Positions 8,300 through 17,216 of a stretch of DNA of 64,000 nucleotides are shown here, piece by piece (position 1 is the stretch's first letter; the number at the start of each line of letters is the position of its first letter). Source of the DNA: Anaerolineae bacterium (GTDB lineage Bacteria > Chloroflexota > Anaerolineae > UBA4142 > SHND01); NCBI GenBank assembly GCA_020851635.1, contig JADZCJ010000046.1, positions 1-64,000 of the forward strand. The letters run 5' to 3'. The position numbers and the translations under genes are program-made. Under the pieces are notes generated by a model, which saw nothing but the letters and a program-made list of their open reading frames with translations, did not search any database and had not been told where the DNA came from.

Positions 8300-9412
8300 T
8301 TATGCGCTGGAATAACTCTCGGGAGCTTGACGAGCGATGACATAGTTCATGCCGCCCATTTGCAGCACCATCCCTTTTAATTCCATGAGAGCTAGCGTAG
8401 AGGTGACCTGGGAGATAGGCAAGCCGCTCTGTTGGCGAATTTCGTCCACATGGGTGGGGTCGGCGGAAAGGTATTGTAGGAGGACCGCTTCGGTCTCATT
8501 GGACGGAACAATGGCGCGGGCGGCTTGCTTTTCGGCAATCATGGTCAGGTTCAATTCTTCGAGAATGTCCTGAACGCCCGTGACGAGTTTGGCGCGGCTC
8601 TCGCGGATGAGTTTGTTGGGTCCGCGAGATTCTTTGCGAAAAATGTTGCCCGGCACGGCAAAGACTTCGCGGTCCTGTTCGAGCGCGAAATCGCAGGTGA
8701 TCATGGCGCCGCTGACCTGATCGCCTTCGACGATGAGGACGCCGAGGGACAAGCCGCTGATGATGCGATTGCGGGCGGGGAAATTTGCCGAGTCAGGTTT
8801 CATGCCGACGGGATAGTCACTTATGAGCGCGCCGTTCTCTGCGATCATGCCCGCAAGTTTGGCGTGTTCCGGGGGATAGACAATGTCAATGCCGCAGCCC
8901 AGAACGGCAATGGTGCGCCCACCTGCATCGAGCGCGGAAACGTGCGCCGCGGCGTCAATCCCGCGAGCGAGACCGCTCACAACGGTCATTTTGTTGCGAG
9001 CGAGGTCCGAGACGAGGACGCGGGTGGTCTCTTTGCCATAGGCACTGGCGCTGCGGGTGCCGACAACGGCGAGCGCCCAGTCGTCTTGAGGGGTCAGCGT
9101 GCCTTTGATATAGAGGACGGGCGGAGGTTGGTTGATTTCCTTGAGACGACGCGGGTAGAGTGGATCATCCCACGTCAAAATGAGGTCGCAGGCGCGCTGT
9201 GCTCTTGCCACCTCGGCATCGAGATTGACGGTCTGGCGCGTGACAAGGAAATTCTCGAGAGCTTTTTTGTCGAGACCCGCTTGCGCGAGTTCAAAGGGGT
9301 TTGCCTTCCACGCGCTTTCGAGGTCGCCAAAGAAATCGAGGAGGCGTTGAAATTTGGCGGGACCGATGCCGCTGACGCGATTCAAGCCGATGAAATACTT
9401 GAAATCAGACAC
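8300..9412 (-). CDS. dprA: DNA-processing protein DprA (Smf)
   Basis: DprA protects incoming single-stranded DNA and loads RecA during natural transformation. The 370-residue product has an N-terminal HhH/SAM-like region (LNRVSGIGPAKFQRLL), a central Rossmann fold with AVVGTRSASAYG and the GLARGIDAAAH signature, PARNRIISGLS, and a C-terminal winged-helix domain (about residues 300-365). All conserved elements are present. manC follows 5 bases after its stop. A divergent promoter region for dprA and dctP lies at 9413-9545. The competence role is inferred from the family; no other com gene is in the window. Confidence 0.95.
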   Translation of the reverse strand: MSDFKYFIGLNRVSGIGPAKFQRLLDFFGDLESAWKANPFELAQAGLDKKALENFLVTRQTVNLDAEVARAQRACDLILTWDDPLYPRRLKEINQPPPVLYIKGTLTPQDDWALAVVGTRSASAYGKETTRVLVSDLARNKMTVVSGLARGIDAAAHVSALDAGGRTIAVLGCGIDIVYPPEHAKLAGMIAENGALISDYPVGMKPDSANFPARNRIISGLSLGVLIVEGDQVSGAMITCDFALEQDREVFAVPGNIFRKESRGPNKLIRESRAKLVTGVQDILEELNLTMIAEKQAARAIVPSNETEAVLLQYLSADPTHVDEIRQQSGLPISQVTSTLALMELKGMVLQMGGMNYVIARQAPESYSSA

Positions 9413-9460
9413 GACGAGAGGATAGCACGCAGCCCAAGGGGTGTCAACACGCGCGCGCTA

Positions 9461-9490
9461 TTGACGCGTACCTCTGCGTTCCAGTATAAT
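9461..9490 (+). promoter_or_regulatory. Promoter of dctP
   Basis: TTGACG (9461-9466) and TATAAT (9485-9490) spaced by 18 bases; transcription would start near 9497. The ribosome site AAGGAGG precedes the ATG at 9546. Confidence 0.65.
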
Positions 9491-9545
9491 CCGTGCATTC
9501 GACTGCGGATGCAGCACAAGAAACAAATTCTCAAGGAGGAGTGGT

Positions 9546-10730
9546 ATGAAACGCAGACAGTTTCTTTCAACAACAGCCAAGAGCACCGCGATTGCAGTAA
9601 CTGTCGGAGTTGCGGCGGCATGCACGACGCAGCTGGCGACGCCCACGGTTGTTCCGTCGGGACCCACCGCTGCTGCGACCACCGCGCCTGACACTACGGT
9701 CGCTGCGCCAACCGTGATCGGACAAGCGCAGCCAACCTTTGACTGGCAGATGGCGACAAGCTGGCCCGTCGCGCTGGACATAATCTTTGGCACGGCGCAA
9801 AACTTTGCGGATCGTGTATCTGCGATGACCGGCGGAAAATTAAAGATTACGCCGCGCGCGGCAGGGGAACTGGCGCCGGGCACGCAGGTCCTCGATGTTG
9901 TGTCGCAAGGCGCGGTCCCGATGGGGCATACCGCTTCGTATTATTACATTGGCAAATCGCCTGTGCTCGCGTTTGGCACGACCCTGCCGTTCGGGCTGAC
10001 GGCTCAACAACAGAACGCGTGGCTTTATGACGGCGGCGGCATACAGCTGCTCCAGGATTTTTATCAAAAGAAATTCGGTGTTATTCAATTTCCGGCCGGG
10101 AATACGGGCGCTCAGATGGGCGGCTGGTTTCGCAACGAAATCAATACAGTGTCCGACTTGCAGGGATTGAAAATGCGGATTCCCGGTTTGGGCGGCCAAG
10201 TCATGTCCAAGCTGGGCGTCACGGTCCAGGTGCTGGCGGGCGGTGAAATTTTTCAAGCGCTCCAGACCGGCGCCGTGGACGCGGCAGAATGGGTCGGTCC
10301 GTATGATGATGAAAAGCTGGGGTTCTACAAGATTGCCAAGTATTACTATTATCCGGGGTGGTGGGAACCGGGGCCCGCGCTCGAAGTGGAGGTCAATCTC
10401 AACGAATGGAACAAGCTGCCCGCCGAGTATCAGGAAGCGGTGCGCACTTCAGCCGCGCATGCCAATGTCGAGATGCTTGCGCGCTATGATGCGCGCAACC
10501 AGACGGCGCTGCAATCGCTGATCGCGCAGGGAACGATCTTGACGCCATACAGTAAAGAGATCATGGAGGCGGCGAGCACCGCGACCAACGAGCTCTTTGC
10601 CGAGTTTTCGGCAAAGGATGCAGATTTCAAGTCAATTCTTGAACAGTGGGCGAAATTCCGCGATACGGTGCGGGCGTGGAACAAGATCAACGAGGCGAGT
10701 TTTACCAACTTTGTGTATGGCACGATGTGA
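9546..10730 (+). CDS. dctP: TRAP transporter solute-binding protein (DctP family)
   Basis: The extracytoplasmic receptor of a tripartite ATP-independent transporter; it captures a carboxylate-type solute and delivers it to the DctQM permease. The 394-residue product begins [13 protein letters not shown], a twin-arginine type signal, with a lipobox-like VAAAC near residues 23-27, then a Thr/Pro/Ala linker and the periplasmic-binding fold containing [26 protein letters not shown] and LKMRIPG. The solute-binding style ([16 protein letters not shown]) resembles the 2-oxo acid/mannityl group of TRAP receptors. The gene converges with its presumed permease genes across a terminator instead of sharing an operon with them. 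Confidence 0.92.
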   Translation: MKRRQFLSTTAKSTAIAVTVGVAAACTTQLATPTVVPSGPTAAATTAPDTTVAAPTVIGQAQPTFDWQMATSWPVALDIIFGTAQNFADRVSAMTGGKLKITPRAAGELAPGTQVLDVVSQGAVPMGHTASYYYIGKSPVLAFGTTLPFGLTAQQQNAWLYDGGGIQLLQDFYQKKFGVIQFPAGNTGAQMGGWFRNEINTVSDLQGLKMRIPGLGGQVMSKLGVTVQVLAGGEIFQALQTGAVDAAEWVGPYDDEKLGFYKIAKYYYYPGWWEPGPALEVEVNLNEWNKLPAEYQEAVRTSAAHANVEMLARYDARNQTALQSLIAQGTILTPYSKEIMEAASTATNELFAEFSAKDADFKSILEQWAKFRDTVRAWNKINEASFTNFVYGTM

Positions 10731-10738
10731 GAATCAAG

Positions 10739-10770
10739 AGCGGCGGCGCAGAATGCGCCGCCGCTTTTTT
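10739..10770 (+). terminator. Intrinsic terminator of dctP
   Basis: A 12-bp GC-rich stem (10739-10750 with 10754-10765), loop GAA and six T. It ends one base before the stop codon of the convergent dctM. Confidence 0.88.
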
Positions 10771-10771
10771 A

Positions 10772-12112
10772 TCACCGAGCGGCGGTCGAGGCATTGACCA
10801 GATACGAGACGGTCTGGGGGAAAAGGATCACGACAAGCAATACGATGATCTGCAGCACCATAAAGGGAATTGCGCCTTTGTGAATCGCAATGGTCGGCAC
10901 CTCTTTGGGCGCAACACTCTGCAAATAGAAAAGCGAAAAACCGACGGGCGGAGAAATGAACGCGGTCTGCAAATTGACCGCCATCACCACACCAAACCAA
11001 ACGAGGTCCATGCCCAACTCGCGCGCGGCGGGCACGAGAACCGGCATTGCTATAAACGCGATCTCGGTGAATTCGAGAGGGATTCCGAGAAGAAAAATTA
11101 CAATATTGGCGACGATGAGATATCCGATTGCGCCGCCGGGAATGTTGACGAGCCAACTCGTGATCAGCGCCGTGCCGCCCAGTCCATCAAACACGAGTGA
11201 AAAAAAGGTAGAACAAAACAGGATCATCAAGACGAGCGACGTTGTGCGCATAGTCGCCTCGGCGGATCTTTTGATGACATCCCACGAAAAACGCCGATTC
11301 ATAACAGTCAAGAGCACGGCGCCGACCGCGCCAACCGAACCCGCCTCGGAGGCCGTCGCAATGCCGAAAAAGATGCTGCCCAGAACTGCAAAGATCAGAA
11401 CGAGGGGCGGCACCAGCGCGCGCATGACCTTGGCGTAGAGAGCGCGTCCGGAGAGAGCGCGCGCTTGGGGCGGAAGCGCCGGCGCATCTTCCGGGCGAAT
11501 GATGCCGACTATAAGCACGTATACCGCAAATGCGCCCGCCAGCAGCAAGCCGGGAATCAAGGCGCCCAGAAACATATCGCCGACCGAGACGCCGATTTGA
11601 TCGCTCAAGATGACGAGCACCAAACTGGGGGGAATCATTTGCGCCAAGGTACCCGACGCAACAATCGTACCGGCGGCCAGCTGCTTGTTGTAACCATACT
11701 TGAGCATGGTGGGGAGCGATATCATGCCCATCGCAATGATTGTGGCGGCGACGACGCCCGTGGTGGCTGCCAATAGAGTTCCGACAAAAATGACCGCCAA
11801 TGCGATCCCGCCGCGCACCGGTCCAAACAAGACGCCGACCGTTTCCAACAGGTCTTCGGCGAGTCCCGATTTTTCAAGGATAGCGCCCATGAACACAAAA
11901 AATGGGATGGCAATCAGCTGCAAGTCGGACATGGTGCCGAACCAGCGATTCGGCAGCAAGAGAATCAAACTCTGATTAAAAGCCCCGAGCGCGAAACCGA
12001 TCAATCCGAAAACGAGAGCGGCGCCGACGAATGAAAAGGCGACAGGATAACCCGTCATCAGCAACAGAAAGAATCCGACGAACATCGCGATCGCAAGCCA
12101 CTCGAAACTCAT
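10772..12112 (-). CDS. dctM: TRAP transporter large permease (DctM family)
   Basis: The 12-14-helix membrane subunit that drives solute import with an ion gradient. The 446-residue product starts [15 protein letters not shown] and is almost wholly hydrophobic; the segment [23 protein letters not shown] and the [12 protein letters not shown] and [10 protein letters not shown] stretches are typical. The frame is open for 46 more codons upstream, but those overlap dctQ and are basic and low-complexity, so the ATG at 12112 is chosen. dctQ ends 16 bases upstream. Confidence 0.92.
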   Translation of the reverse strand: MSFEWLAIAMFVGFFLLLMTGYPVAFSFVGAALVFGLIGFALGAFNQSLILLLPNRWFGTMSDLQLIAIPFFVFMGAILEKSGLAEDLLETVGVLFGPVRGGIALAVIFVGTLLAATTGVVAATIIAMGMISLPTMLKYGYNKQLAAGTIVASGTLAQMIPPSLVLVILSDQIGVSVGDMFLGALIPGLLLAGAFAVYVLIVGIIRPEDAPALPPQARALSGRALYAKVMRALVPPLVLIFAVLGSIFFGIATASEAGSVGAVGAVLLTVMNRRFSWDVIKRSAEATMRTTSLVLMILFCSTFFSLVFDGLGGTALITSWLVNIPGGAIGYLIVANIVIFLLGIPLEFTEIAFIAMPVLVPAARELGMDLVWFGVVMAVNLQTAFISPPVGFSLFYLQSVAPKEVPTIAIHKGAIPFMVLQIIVLLVVILFPQTVSYLVNASTAAR

Positions 12113-12128
12113 TGGGGATGCTCCAGGA

Positions 12129-12725
12129 TTACGTTTCTGCGGGCGGTGCGTTGGGGGCAATTTCTGCTTCCGCCGCTTGCGTGGTGTGTCCCGTGATGAT
12201 TGCCGCGCATTTGATCGCGTGAGAAAACGCAGCCAGAAGCAGCAAGCCAAACGCGACCGTGATCATGGATTTGATGGGGGCGCGCGGCAAACCATCCGGG
12301 TCGGGTGAAATCTCCCATGTGCCAAAACTGCCATCCGCCAGGCGACCCCAAGAAAGCAGGACGGGGTTGATCGTCGCATAGATGCCGAGCAGACAAAAGG
12401 GAATGAGAAAGAGGAGCGTGCCGATCAGGTCTACCCAGGCGCGACGTTTGGGGCTCCAATTGGCGTAAAAGACATCTATGCGCACGTTGACGTTGTGTTT
12501 GAGGATGTACGAAAAGCCCAAAAAGAACATGACCGAATACAGATACCACTGGATCTCGAGCCAGAGATTACTCGTCAAGCGCATGCCCACAAAACGGCCG
12601 GAATAGCGCGCCACGACATTCAAAAAACCGATGCCGATGACAACCAGCACGAGGTAGCGCGCGATCGTTCCGGCGACTTCGGTGAGGCGGTCAATGCCAG
12701 AGGAAAAGCGGAGCAGTAAATTCAT
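12129..12725 (-). CDS. dctQ: TRAP transporter small permease (DctQ family)
   Basis: The four-helix small subunit that stabilises DctM and contacts the binding protein. The 198-residue product has hydrophobic segments near residues 20-42, 60-80, 98-120 and 148-168; the stretch [17 protein letters not shown] and [18 protein letters not shown] matches the family (E-Q-L and VRIDV). It has an Ala-rich C-terminal tail. It is the first gene of a dctQ-dctM pair on the minus strand; the 160 bases upstream to rimM contain nothing recognisable. Confidence 0.88.
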   Translation of the reverse strand: MNLLLRFSSGIDRLTEVAGTIARYLVLVVIGIGFLNVVARYSGRFVGMRLTSNLWLEIQWYLYSVMFFLGFSYILKHNVNVRIDVFYANWSPKRRAWVDLIGTLLFLIPFCLLGIYATINPVLLSWGRLADGSFGTWEISPDPDGLPRAPIKSMITVAFGLLLLAAFSHAIKCAAIITGHTTQAAEAEIAPNAPPAET

Positions 12726-12885
12726 ACGATTCGGTTCCGGAGATTGAATCGCGCTGTGAGGTTGGGTGCAGGCGTCGGATGGATTAGGCGCAAGTATAAA
12801 CTAAAGCGCGCGGAATTTCAATACGAAAAATGACAAAAAGTGGGATTGCAGGAGAGAGGCGCGAGGTTGGGCGAAAGACGCGCGC

Positions 12886-13401
12886 CTATTCGACCAGCCC
12901 GGGAATGAGTTCCACGGTCATGGTCTTGGATTCGAGGTCAATTTTCTTGATGACGCTTTTGATGGCAGGGAGGAGAATTTCCTTGCCCGCGGGGGTGCGG
13001 ACGAGATAAATGTCATTGGCGCCGGTTTCGAGGACCTGCTCGACCGCGCCGAGGGGTTCGCCGTTTTCGGTGACGGCGTTCAGCCCGATGATCTGGTGAT
13101 GAAAATATTGGTTCTGGTTGAGTTTGGCGGCTTGTGCCTGGGAAATTTGGACGAGTTCGCCGCGCAGTTTGGCGACGGATGTGTCGCTGTCATAGCCGAC
13201 AAATTTCATCAGGATGTATGAAGAATGCAAACGCGCCCGTTCCACCTGAAACGCGCGCGCATTCGGACCAATGTAGACCGTTTTTTGTTTGATTAGGTTG
13301 GCAGGATAGTCCGTTATAATCTTGAGCTTGACCTCGCCGCGATAACCAAAGGGTTTGAGGATTTCACCCACGACGAGATACGGCGGCTGGTCTTGGGGCA
13401 T
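12886..13401 (-). CDS. rimM: Ribosome maturation factor RimM
   Basis: Binds S19 and assists maturation of the 30S head. The 171-residue product has an N-terminal RimM barrel (VVGEILKPFGYRGEVKLK) and a PRC-barrel C-terminal domain (LGAVEQVLETGANDIYLVR and EILLPAIKSVIKKIDLE). The ATG at 13401 (MPQDQPPYLV) is preferred over an upstream ATG at 13434, because the latter falls inside a hairpin. It is the last gene of ffh-rpsP-khpA-rimM; trmD and rplS, which usually follow, are absent. Confidence 0.93.
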   Translation of the reverse strand: MPQDQPPYLVVGEILKPFGYRGEVKLKIITDYPANLIKQKTVYIGPNARAFQVERARLHSSYILMKFVGYDSDTSVAKLRGELVQISQAQAAKLNQNQYFHHQIIGLNAVTENGEPLGAVEQVLETGANDIYLVRTPAGKEILLPAIKSVIKKIDLESKTMTVELIPGLVE

Positions 13402-13410
13402 GGAACTACC

Positions 13411-13459
13411 CAAGCCCTGACAGGGGTGTGTCAAACGATAGCGCGCCTGTCAGGGCTTG
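13411..13459 (-). repeat. Inverted repeat in the khpA-rimM gap
   Basis: Perfect 14-base arms (13411-13424 and 13446-13459) enclose 21 bases. It lies between the khpA stop and the rimM start, 9 bases from the ATG, with no T run, so it is more likely to occlude the rimM ribosome site or set RNA stability than to end transcription. Confidence 0.65.
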
Positions 13460-13465
13460 TCTGCT

Positions 13466-13750
13466 TTACGCGTGATGAAATGACTCGGCGTTGGGATGGC
13501 TCACGTTGCCGTTGGCATCGAGGATTTCGAGCGTTGCGCGTTTGCCTTGCCGAATCGCGGCGATGCGGACGAGGGTGCGTAGTGAATTGACGACGCGTCC
13601 GCCTTTGCCAATGATGCGCCCCATATCTTCGGGCGCAACCTGCAACTCGACGTTAACGGCGTGCGCGTTCTCGGTCATTTTGACGCGCACCTGATTTGGG
13701 TCATCCACCAGCGACTTGGTGATGTATTCGACGAGTTCTTGAATGTTCAC
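13466..13750 (-). CDS. khpA: KH-domain RNA-binding protein KhpA
   Basis: A small RNA-binding protein (94 residues; family about 76-80) consisting of one type II KH domain. The GXXG loop is visible in GRIIGKGGRVVNSLR, preceded by VNVELQVAPEDMG. The C-terminal extension NGNVSHPNAESFHHA is slightly longer than usual. It sits between rpsP and rimM, its conserved place in many bacteria. In Firmicutes the protein works with KhpB/EloR in RNA metabolism; a partner is not in this window. Confidence 0.92.
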   Translation of the reverse strand: MNIQELVEYITKSLVDDPNQVRVKMTENAHAVNVELQVAPEDMGRIIGKGGRVVNSLRTLVRIAAIRQGKRATLEILDANGNVSHPNAESFHHA

Positions 13751-13820
13751 AATCGGTCTCTCTTACGTACTCCAATGAAGCGCAAGACATTTCCACGCGC
13801 CCGGAGAGGTCACGCAAGAC

Positions 13821-14126
13821 CTACTCGGCTTTTGCTTCGGCGGTTTCTGCCGATTTGGTCTGCTTGCGCTGCTTGTAATACTTGTCGGTGATGCCCGCCA
13901 TCTTTAATAGGCGTCCGACGGAATCGGTAGGGGTGGCGCCCACTCCAAGCCAATAATTGACACGATCGGCTTGAAGCTGGACGAGCGGCGGATTTTGACG
14001 CGGATCGTAAAGTCCAAGATTTTCAATGTACTTGCCGTCCCGCTTGCTTCGTTCTTCCTGAATCACCACGCGATAGGTCGGTTGTTTTTTCATGCCCATT
14101 CGCGTCAGTTTGATTTTGGTAGCCAT
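13821..14126 (-). CDS. rpsP: 30S ribosomal protein S16
   Basis: Assembly protein of the 30S subunit. The 101-residue product starts with the family signature KIKLTRMGMKKQPTYRVVIQEERSKRDG split over a typical bS16 N-terminus, then IENLGLYDPRQNP and WLGVGATPTDSVGRLL. It has a short Lys/Glu/Ala tail. It lies between ffh and khpA on the minus strand in one operon, with 75 bases to the ffh stop and 70 to khpA. Confidence 0.97.
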   Translation of the reverse strand: MATKIKLTRMGMKKQPTYRVVIQEERSKRDGKYIENLGLYDPRQNPPLVQLQADRVNYWLGVGATPTDSVGRLLKMAGITDKYYKQRKQTKSAETAEAKAE

Positions 14127-14201
14127 GGCTTGCCAGTTTCTCCTAAGGACCTGACGATTTGCAACTCGCCAGGTGTTGGTTTTCTATTTGGGATTTTCGA
14201 A

Positions 14202-15542
14202 TCACATACCCGGAAAGCCGGGGATGCGAGGAATTCCGCGACCGCCCTTGCCGGCGCGTCCCAGCTGCTGCATCATTTTTTGCATTTGCTTGAATTCGCG
14301 CATCAGCTCGTTCACATCCTGCACGGTCGTGCCGCTGCCTTTGGCAATGCGCTGGCGACGGCGCGCGTTCAGGATATCGGGGTCGTTGCGTTCGACGAGC
14401 GTCATGGAATTGATAATGGCTTCGATGCGTTTGAATTGCTGCTCGGTCGCTTCTTGAGGTATTTCTTTGGCGAATTGCGACAAGCCGGGAATCATGCCCA
14501 TGAGCTGTGTCAACGGTCCCATCTTTTTGATCTGCTGCAGCTGTGTCAAAAAGTCCTGGAGCGTGAACTGTGCCTTGAGCATTTTTTCGGCGGCGACGCG
14601 TGCCTGTTCCTGGTCGAGATTTTGCTGCGCGCGCTCGATGAGCGTGAGGACATCGCCCATACCGAGTATGCGTGAGGCGAGCCGATCAGGGTAAAAGGGT
14701 TCCAATGCATCGGCTTTTTCGCCGACGCCGAGGAATTTGATTGGAACGCCCGTCACGGACCGCACCGACAGCGCAGCTCCACCGCGCGCATCGCCATCCA
14801 CTTTGGTTAGAATCAATCCCGTGAGTCCAATTCGTTTGTTAAATTCATCTGCGACGCGCACCGCCTCTTGCCCCGTCATTGAATCCACAACCAAAAGGGA
14901 TTCCTGTGGATTGGTGCGCTTTTTTACCTGCTCCAATTCTTTCATGAGGTCGTCGTCAATTTGCAGGCGACCTGCGGTGTCGAGAATGACGATACTGTAA
15001 TTATTTTGAGTGGCGTGCTGGACGGCGTTGACACAAATCTGCGGCGGCGAAACCTTTGCGTCTTGCGCAAACACTGTGATGTCCAGCTGCTTGCCGAGAG
15101 TCTGCAGTTGTTGGATCGCCGCGGGGCGACGTGTGTCAGCCGCGACTAGGAGTGGGCGTTGTCCCTGTTTGCGCAAGGTCAGCGCCAGCTTGGCAGCCAT
15201 GGTCGTTTTGCCCGCCCCTTGCAAGCCGAGCAACAAAAGGACGTGCGGCGCGGGACCGGAAATATCGAGTTTGGCGGGTTCGCCGAGCGTGGCGATCAAC
15301 TCTTCGTTGACAATCTTGATAACACCCTGCGCGGGGGTGAGGGATTCCATCACCTCGGCGCCTATGGCGCGCACGCGGACGCGTTCCAGAAACTCGCGAA
15401 CGACCTTGAGGTTGACATCCGCCTCGAGGAGCGCCATGCGGACTTCACGCAAGGCAACATCCACGTCAGCTTGGGTCAACTTGCCTTTTCCGGCAAGACG
15501 CTTGAAAACGCCTTCTAATTTGTCAGACAGACTCTCGAACAT
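14202..15542 (-). CDS. ffh: Signal recognition particle GTPase Ffh
   Basis: The protein subunit of SRP that targets nascent membrane proteins to FtsY and SecYEG. The 446-residue product has the N domain (1-90), the G domain with G1 GLQGAGKTT, DTRRPAAIQQL, DTAGR and TKVDGDARGG, and a Met-rich M domain from about residue 325, ending GRGIPRIPGFPGM. All GTPase motifs are intact. A near-consensus promoter lies immediately upstream, leaving almost no leader. Confidence 0.97.
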   Translation of the reverse strand: MFESLSDKLEGVFKRLAGKGKLTQADVDVALREVRMALLEADVNLKVVREFLERVRVRAIGAEVMESLTPAQGVIKIVNEELIATLGEPAKLDISGPAPHVLLLLGLQGAGKTTMAAKLALTLRKQGQRPLLVAADTRRPAAIQQLQTLGKQLDITVFAQDAKVSPPQICVNAVQHATQNNYSIVILDTAGRLQIDDDLMKELEQVKKRTNPQESLLVVDSMTGQEAVRVADEFNKRIGLTGLILTKVDGDARGGAALSVRSVTGVPIKFLGVGEKADALEPFYPDRLASRILGMGDVLTLIERAQQNLDQEQARVAAEKMLKAQFTLQDFLTQLQQIKKMGPLTQLMGMIPGLSQFAKEIPQEATEQQFKRIEAIINSMTLVERNDPDILNARRRQRIAKGSGTTVQDVNELMREFKQMQKMMQQLGRAGKGGRGIPRIPGFPGM

Positions 15543-15550
15543 GGCACTCT

Positions 15551-15578
15551 ATTATAAACATAATAACCTCAATCTCAA
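15551..15578 (-). promoter_or_regulatory. Promoter of the ffh operon, near-leaderless
   Basis: On the reverse strand TTGAGA (15573-15578) and TATAAT (15551-15556) are spaced by 16 bases. The ffh ATG begins 8 bases after the -10, so the transcript would start at or very near the start codon. Confidence 0.6.
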
Positions 15579-15636
15579 ACATTCTTTACGTGATAAAGTC
15601 ATTACAGTTGCTTTGAAAAGCCACCCATTTTGCTTT

Positions 15637-16443
15637 TCAAAGCGGGAGGTTGGATTCCGGATCAGCCAGCCATATTTGCAGGTGGCGCGAGATGTCGGCT
15701 TGTGCCTGTCCAAAGGAGGGGCGATTGCGAATCTCTTGAAGCGCCCTGTCCCACGTCCGTTCCAGCAAGGGCGCATGATTGGGGTCGAGAGTGGGGCGGA
15801 GCGTCACCCGTCTTGCTGCCGCGATGGTTGGTGCCAGCTCGCGACAATTTGTGATAACTGAATCCGCAGAGGTCCGGGAGAGAATGAACCACAGGTCGTA
15901 GAGGTCGCGCGCGCGCGGTTTTTGGGCAAACATGACGATGCGTTCTGCCGCCAATTCGGACAAGGCAACCGCGCGTACGGCGGCGTCCAGCGTATCGCCA
16001 AAGGGATGGATCAGCGGGCGCGTCATTGGCTCGATAAGCAGGGGGACTGCGAAAATTCGAGCGACGATGAGGGGTTGGGCGGCGGAACGACGTCCCAGCG
16101 GTCCGGTGAATTCAAACCGCACCTCGGAGGGCTTGAAGCGGTTGAGGCGAAACTGCAGCCCGGATGCTTGAGCGGCGTCTGTGGATGCCGTTTGCAGTTC
16201 GCGCTCTAGCGTTGCGTCGTCCAAAGGTCGCGCGCGCGTCAAATCAATGTCTTTGACCCGCATGTACTCGGGGAAATACGCGCTCGCAAGCGCAGAAGGT
16301 CCGCGCAGCGCCAGATGCTCGCGCAAGGCAGGGCGGTCAAAAACGCCCTTGAGAAGCCAATCGCGCGCATAAATTTTCTCGACGGTATCAAGGTCCGTCT
16401 GCCATTCGACCGATTTTCGGCGCAGCTCTCCGAATGAAATCAC
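15637..16443 (-). CDS. AbiEii-like nucleotidyltransferase-fold protein
   Basis: A 268-residue protein of the AbiEii/AbiGii (DUF1814) type. The N-terminal region carries the family's pattern, a degenerate GG-[ST]ALA--Y...KDIDLT (RGPSALASAYFPEY at about residues 48-61, VKDIDLT at 63-69), and the C-terminal half has the ELAAERIVMFAQKPRARDLYDLWFIL block in which K and D are usually conserved. Family members transfer nucleotides to tRNA ends as toxins of AbiE-type systems. No antitoxin gene is adjacent: the plus-strand neighbour begins 42 bases away in the other direction. The function as a toxin is therefore uncertain. Confidence 0.75.
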   Translation of the reverse strand: MISFGELRRKSVEWQTDLDTVEKIYARDWLLKGVFDRPALREHLALRGPSALASAYFPEYMRVKDIDLTRARPLDDATLERELQTASTDAAQASGLQFRLNRFKPSEVRFEFTGPLGRRSAAQPLIVARIFAVPLLIEPMTRPLIHPFGDTLDAAVRAVALSELAAERIVMFAQKPRARDLYDLWFILSRTSADSVITNCRELAPTIAAARRVTLRPTLDPNHAPLLERTWDRALQEIRNRPSFGQAQADISRHLQIWLADPESNLPL

Positions 16444-16461
16444 AACGGGTATTATCCTTTA

Positions 16462-16470
16462 TGTTATAAT
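16462..16470 (+). promoter_or_regulatory. Extended -10 promoter of the 16.5-18.4 kb gene pair
   Basis: TGTTATAAT (TATAAT at 16465-16470), the same extended -10 as in front of the 5.9 kb ligase gene. Transcription would begin about 9 bases before the ATG at 16486, with no ribosome site visible. Confidence 0.5.
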
Positions 16471-16485
16471 TTTTGCAATCAGTCC

Positions 16486-17214
16486 ATGGATACAACATTT
16501 TTCGTTCAGCTCGGCGCAGTGCTTTTGTTTGCCGTGTGCTTTATCCATTCGTGGCGGAATGAGGGTCAGCGCATGGCGCAGCAGTGGTTTCTGATCGGGT
16601 ATATCTTTGCAGTTGTAATTGCCAGCTTGCTGGTCGTGATGGAACAGATTGCATACAACCCGAATATGCTGGTGTTTGGCGCGGCGCCGTCGCTGGTGGT
16701 TATGTTGTTCCCCGGGATTTTTTATGTCGCGTACGTGATTGCCAAACGATTTGTTGACCCGATCCGTTTGGGAGCGAGCGCGTACATGATGTTTATCATT
16801 GTGCCGTGGTTGATGCTGCCGTTGGATGCGCTGGCAATCAATGCGGAGTGGTGGTATTTTCCTTCGGAATCGGTCGCATGGCTGAACGGCATCCCGTTCT
16901 ATGTTCCGTTTGCCTGGGGGCTGTTGGCAGCGACGTTTGGCGCAATGATAGGGCGGGTTCGAAAAATCCGGTTTCGCGGCAACGGACAGTTTTTTGCCAT
17001 GATGATTGCGGCGCCGCTGGTAGCCGGGCTGGATATTTTGTTGTTGATGGCGCTCCAGATTATGATCAATCTTTTGGGCGTCATTGGCGGCACATCTCTG
17101 TTGTATCTTGCGTTGGTCATCTTGTATTTCTTGTTCCCGTTGGCATCGGTTTTTAATCTCCCGCGTTTACGTGAATCTCGAATGTCCGCGCGTGTCGTTC
17201 CGCGCAAAAAATAA
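16486..17214 (+). CDS. Multi-pass membrane protein, possibly carotenoid-biosynthesis (DUF422)-like
   Basis: A 242-residue protein with about seven hydrophobic segments (near residues 5-22, 38-56, 62-84, 96-112, 133-152, 168-190, 196-222) and a basic C-terminus. The motif PLDALAINAEWWYF followed by GIPFYVPFAWGLLA resembles the D--A---GWW-Y--GVP-YVP-GW pattern of DUF422/CruF-type carotenoid hydratases, but this is a weak resemblance and no other carotenoid gene is nearby. It is followed 2 bases later by the ornithine-cyclodeaminase-type gene, so the pair is one operon. Confidence 0.6.
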   Translation: MDTTFFVQLGAVLLFAVCFIHSWRNEGQRMAQQWFLIGYIFAVVIASLLVVMEQIAYNPNMLVFGAAPSLVVMLFPGIFYVAYVIAKRFVDPIRLGASAYMMFIIVPWLMLPLDALAINAEWWYFPSESVAWLNGIPFYVPFAWGLLAATFGAMIGRVRKIRFRGNGQFFAMMIAAPLVAGLDILLLMALQIMINLLGVIGGTSLLYLALVILYFLFPLASVFNLPRLRESRMSARVVPRKK

Positions 17215-17216
17215 AC

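Noticed and set aside
8525-9691. 388-codon plus-strand open frame opposite dprA
   Set aside because: It is antisense to a complete dprA and dctP start, with no ribosome site and no protein motif; long antisense frames are expected in GC-rich DNA.
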